Assembly: GCA_937891125.1 (NCBI GenBank) | Contig: CALAEZ010000194.1 | Coordinates: forward strand, 1-7,410 | Origin: an uncultured Treponema sp. | GTDB taxonomy: Bacteria; Spirochaetota; Spirochaetia; Treponematales; Treponemataceae | DNA length: 7,410 nucleotides | Direction: 5' to 3' | Shown here: positions 5,445-7,410 of the stretch, piece by piece | Layout of the letters: the number at the start of each line of letters is the position of its first letter | How positions within the stretch are numbered: position 1 is the first letter of the stretch | Translations under genes and position numbers: made by a program | Notes under the pieces: model-generated | Database searches by the model: none | What the model was told of the DNA's origin: nothing | Seen by the model: only the letters and a program-made list of their open reading frames with translations

Positions 5445-6296
5445 ATGAAAAAACTCACCGCAAGCGTTGTTCTTTTTAACACTCCTCGATCTCAAATTGA
5501 ACGGCTCTTTAAGTCCGTGTTTGACTCTAAGTGTGTTCAAACTTTCTATATAATTGACAATTCTCCAAACGATAAATGGCGCATTTTAGAGCGTGAATAT
5601 GAAAAAGAGGCGGGGCTGGCAGGAACAAGGCTCCGCTACATTCACAATCAGAACTTAGGCTATGGTTCCAGTCACAATCTTGCCATTCACGAAGCGATTG
5701 AGGCGGGCGCGAAATATCACGTTGTCTTAAATCCCGATGTGTATTTTGACAGCACCGTTCTCTCGGAACTTGCGCGCTTTATGGACGCGAACGAAGATGC
5801 CGCTTATGTGCTTCCCCGGGTGGAATACCCGAACGGCGAGCTGCAATACCTGTGCAAACTCCTTCCCACACCCGCAGACTTGATTTTCCGCCGTTTCTTA
5901 CCCAAGAGCTGGGGCAAAAAGCGGGACGACCGCTACTGCCTGAAAGCGAGCGGCTACGACAAGGTGATGAATCCGCCCTGTCTTTCGGGTTGCTTTATGT
6001 TTCTGCGGCTTTCTGTTCTGCAGGAGTACAATGTTTTCTTTGACGACGGCTATTTTATGTACTGCGAGGATTTTGATTTAATCCGCCGTCTGCACCGAGT
6101 GGCAAAGACGCTCTATTACCCTGCTGTAAAGATTGTGCATGACCATGCCCGTGAAAGCTACAAAAGCCGCGCGATGTTATGGGCGCATATCAAAAGCGCG
6201 GTGCGGTATTTTTGCAAGTGGGGCTGGTGTTTTGACAGGGAGAGAGGAGAGATGAATAAGCGATGCTTGAGGGAGATTAAGTCATGGCAGAAGTGA
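5445..6296 (+). CDS. Family 2 glycosyltransferase, rhamnosyltransferase-like
   Basis: A 283-residue GT-A fold enzyme that would transfer a nucleotide-activated sugar to a growing surface glycan at the cytoplasmic face of the inner membrane. Visible family features are the first strand TASVVLFNTP (5-14), IIDNSPND (36-43), the nucleotide-binding loop NQNLGYGSSHNLAI (68-81), the metal-binding LNPDV in place of DXD (95-99), the acceptor-side SGCFMFLR (181-188), and FMYCEDFDLIRR (204-215) with the ED pair expected of the catalytic base, followed by HDHARES (232-238). This set is typical of WbbL/RfbN-like rhamnosyltransferases, but donor sugar and linkage cannot be settled from sequence. The ATG directly follows the upstream TAG; GAGAGGGG inside the upstream gene (5431-5438 region) is the ribosome site. 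The end overlaps the flippase by 13 bases in another frame. The gene is GC-rich (34 of 60 bases at 5881-5940). Confidence 0.92.
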   Translation: MKKLTASVVLFNTPRSQIERLFKSVFDSKCVQTFYIIDNSPNDKWRILEREYEKEAGLAGTRLRYIHNQNLGYGSSHNLAIHEAIEAGAKYHVVLNPDVYFDSTVLSELARFMDANEDAAYVLPRVEYPNGELQYLCKLLPTPADLIFRRFLPKSWGKKRDDRYCLKASGYDKVMNPPCLSGCFMFLRLSVLQEYNVFFDDGYFMYCEDFDLIRRLHRVAKTLYYPAVKIVHDHARESYKSRAMLWAHIKSAVRYFCKWGWCFDRERGEMNKRCLREIKSWQK

Positions 6297-7410
6297 AATC
6301 CCTTAAAAGAAATGGCTTCTTTAATGCACTCAGAACTATGATGAGCGTTCTGTTTCCTCTTATTACTTTTCCTTATGCTTCCAGAGTTCTTGGACCAATT
6401 GGAATCGGAAAAGTAAATTTTGCATCTAGTATTGTTAGCTATTTTCTTATGCTTGCAATGTTAGGAATTTCAAATTATGGAATTCGGGAAGCTGGAAAAT
6501 ACCGTAATGATAAAGAAAAACTTTCAAGGTTCGTAAAAGAAATTCTATCTATAAATTTAATATCTAGTATAATCGCATATACTTTCCTTTTTATTTCATT
6601 ATTTGTGGTACCTGCTTTTTTTGAATACAGAAAACTTATAATCATAAGTTCTACTTCGATTTTATTTACAGTCGTTGGTGTTGAATGGCTATTTTATGCG
6701 ATGGAAGATTTAGGTTCTGTTGCAATAAGAAGTTTTATATTCCAGATATTATGTCTTGTACTTCTTTTTGTTTTTGTGAGAACTAAAGAAGACTACGTTA
6801 ATTATGCACTTATAGGCGTTGTATCGTCGGTTGGTTCGAATATTTTATCTTTTATATTTGCAAGTCGTTATGTTGATTTTAAATCAAAACAAAAAATTGA
6901 TTTAAAGCAGCACCTCAAACCAATCTTTGTATTTTTTATGATGTCTGTAGCAGCAACTGTAAATTCTTCGATTGATATTACAATGCTCGGATTTATTTCA
7001 GGAGCAGAAGAAGTCGGCTATTATTCAGCTGCTCTGAAAGTTGTCAGATTAGTTGCTGCTGTGGTAGCTTCTTTTACGGTAATACTTCCACGCCTTTCTT
7101 ATTATGTTTCTGTTGGCGAAGATGAAAATTTTAAAATTCTTTCTGCCAAAACACTGGATGCAAATAAGCTGCTTGCAATTCCTGCTTGCATTGGAATGAT
7201 GGCTCTTTCAAAAAACATAATTTATGTTTTAAGCGGAACTCAATACGAAAAGTCAATTAGTGTTCTCCATATTTTATCTTTTACAGTTTTTCTTTTAACA
7301 ATAAGTAATCTATGCGGAGGTCATATTTTACTTGCGTTAGGAAAAGAAAAAGTAACGTTTTATGCGGTTTTAATTGGTATCTTTTTTAATATTGCTACAA
7401 ATCTTATTTT
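6284..7410 (+). CDS. Wzx-like oligosaccharide flippase (partial, 3' end missing)
   Basis: The frame stays open from ATG 6284 to the window end, giving 375 residues of a multi-spanning inner-membrane protein. Full-length Wzx/RfbX proteins of the MOP superfamily have about 400-480 residues and around 12-14 helices. The N-terminus NGFFNALRTMMSVLFPLITF is followed by YASRVLGPIGIGKVNFASS (31-49), a hallmark of polysaccharide-synthase transporters. Later hydrophobic spans lie near 88-110, 118-140, 148-166, 173-194, 212-236, 253-268, 297-315, 327-343 and 355-375. DITMLGFISGAEEVGYYSAALKV (231-253) is a second conserved patch. It should flip undecaprenyl- or similar lipid-linked oligosaccharide to the periplasm, consistent with the glycosyltransferase before it. 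GGGAG at 6271-6275 lies eight bases before the ATG, and the start overlaps the upstream gene by 13 bases. Composition drops sharply here (11 of 60 GC at 6541-6600), suggesting separate ancestry. Confidence 0.92.
   Translation, partial: MAEVKSLKRNGFFNALRTMMSVLFPLITFPYASRVLGPIGIGKVNFASSIVSYFLMLAMLGISNYGIREAGKYRNDKEKLSRFVKEILSINLISSIIAYTFLFISLFVVPAFFEYRKLIIISSTSILFTVVGVEWLFYAMEDLGSVAIRSFIFQILCLVLLFVFVRTKEDYVNYALIGVVSSVGSNILSFIFASRYVDFKSKQKIDLKQHLKPIFVFFMMSVAATVNSSIDITMLGFISGAEEVGYYSAALKVVRLVAAVVASFTVILPRLSYYVSVGEDENFKILSAKTLDANKLLAIPACIGMMALSKNIIYVLSGTQYEKSISVLHILSFTVFLLTISNLCGGHILLALGKEKVTFYAVLIGIFFNIATNLI

Overview
The window looks like chromosomal DNA from a low-to-moderate GC bacterium. A Treponema-like spirochaete fits best, judging from remembered similarity of the ArsC-like, ABC-F and Rep-type helicase proteins. 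This is not proven, and related proteins also occur in Firmicutes and Bacteroidetes. No rRNA, tRNA, CRISPR array, transposase or integrase is visible. Six genes are well supported, the last one cut by the window end, and a seventh is suggested by the tail of a reading frame at the left edge.

Left part (1-2415): a possible upstream gene ends at 32 in an ATGA overlap with a small ArsC/Spx-like thioredoxin-fold protein (29-388) that lacks the family's catalytic cysteine. A 317-bp non-coding stretch (389-705) with a split direct repeat leads to an ABC-F ATPase (706-2358). One of its two ATP sites is intact and the other is degenerate at three positions. Its transcript probably ends at a perfect 12-bp hairpin (2388-2415), whose 3' arm also encodes the last residues of the convergent gene.

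Middle part (2403-4860, minus strand): a complete superfamily 1A Rep/PcrA/UvrD-type DNA helicase sits downstream of a small XRE-family DNA-binding protein (4537-4860). Neither has a Shine-Dalgarno sequence. Both have a good -10 hexamer only 7-9 bases before the start codon, so their mRNAs may be leaderless.

Right part (4891-7410, plus strand): a divergent control region holds a strong sigma70-type promoter. A perfect 8-bp inverted repeat (4906-4933) brackets its -10 and start point, a classic operator arrangement for a repressor such as the neighbouring XRE protein. The promoter drives a tightly packed surface-glycan operon: an unrecognised 159-residue alpha/beta protein, a family 2 glycosyltransferase of the rhamnosyltransferase type, and a Wzx-like oligosaccharide flippase that runs off the window. 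The glycosyltransferase would add a sugar to a lipid-linked oligosaccharide in the cytoplasm and the flippase would move it across the inner membrane. The role of the first gene is unknown.

Base composition changes sharply between genes: AT-rich ABC-F, GC-rich helicase, AT-rich XRE gene, GC-rich glycosyltransferase, very AT-rich flippase. This suggests a mosaic origin. The best candidate for something undescribed is the XRE-controlled divergent switch in front of a glycan operon whose first product has no recognised function.
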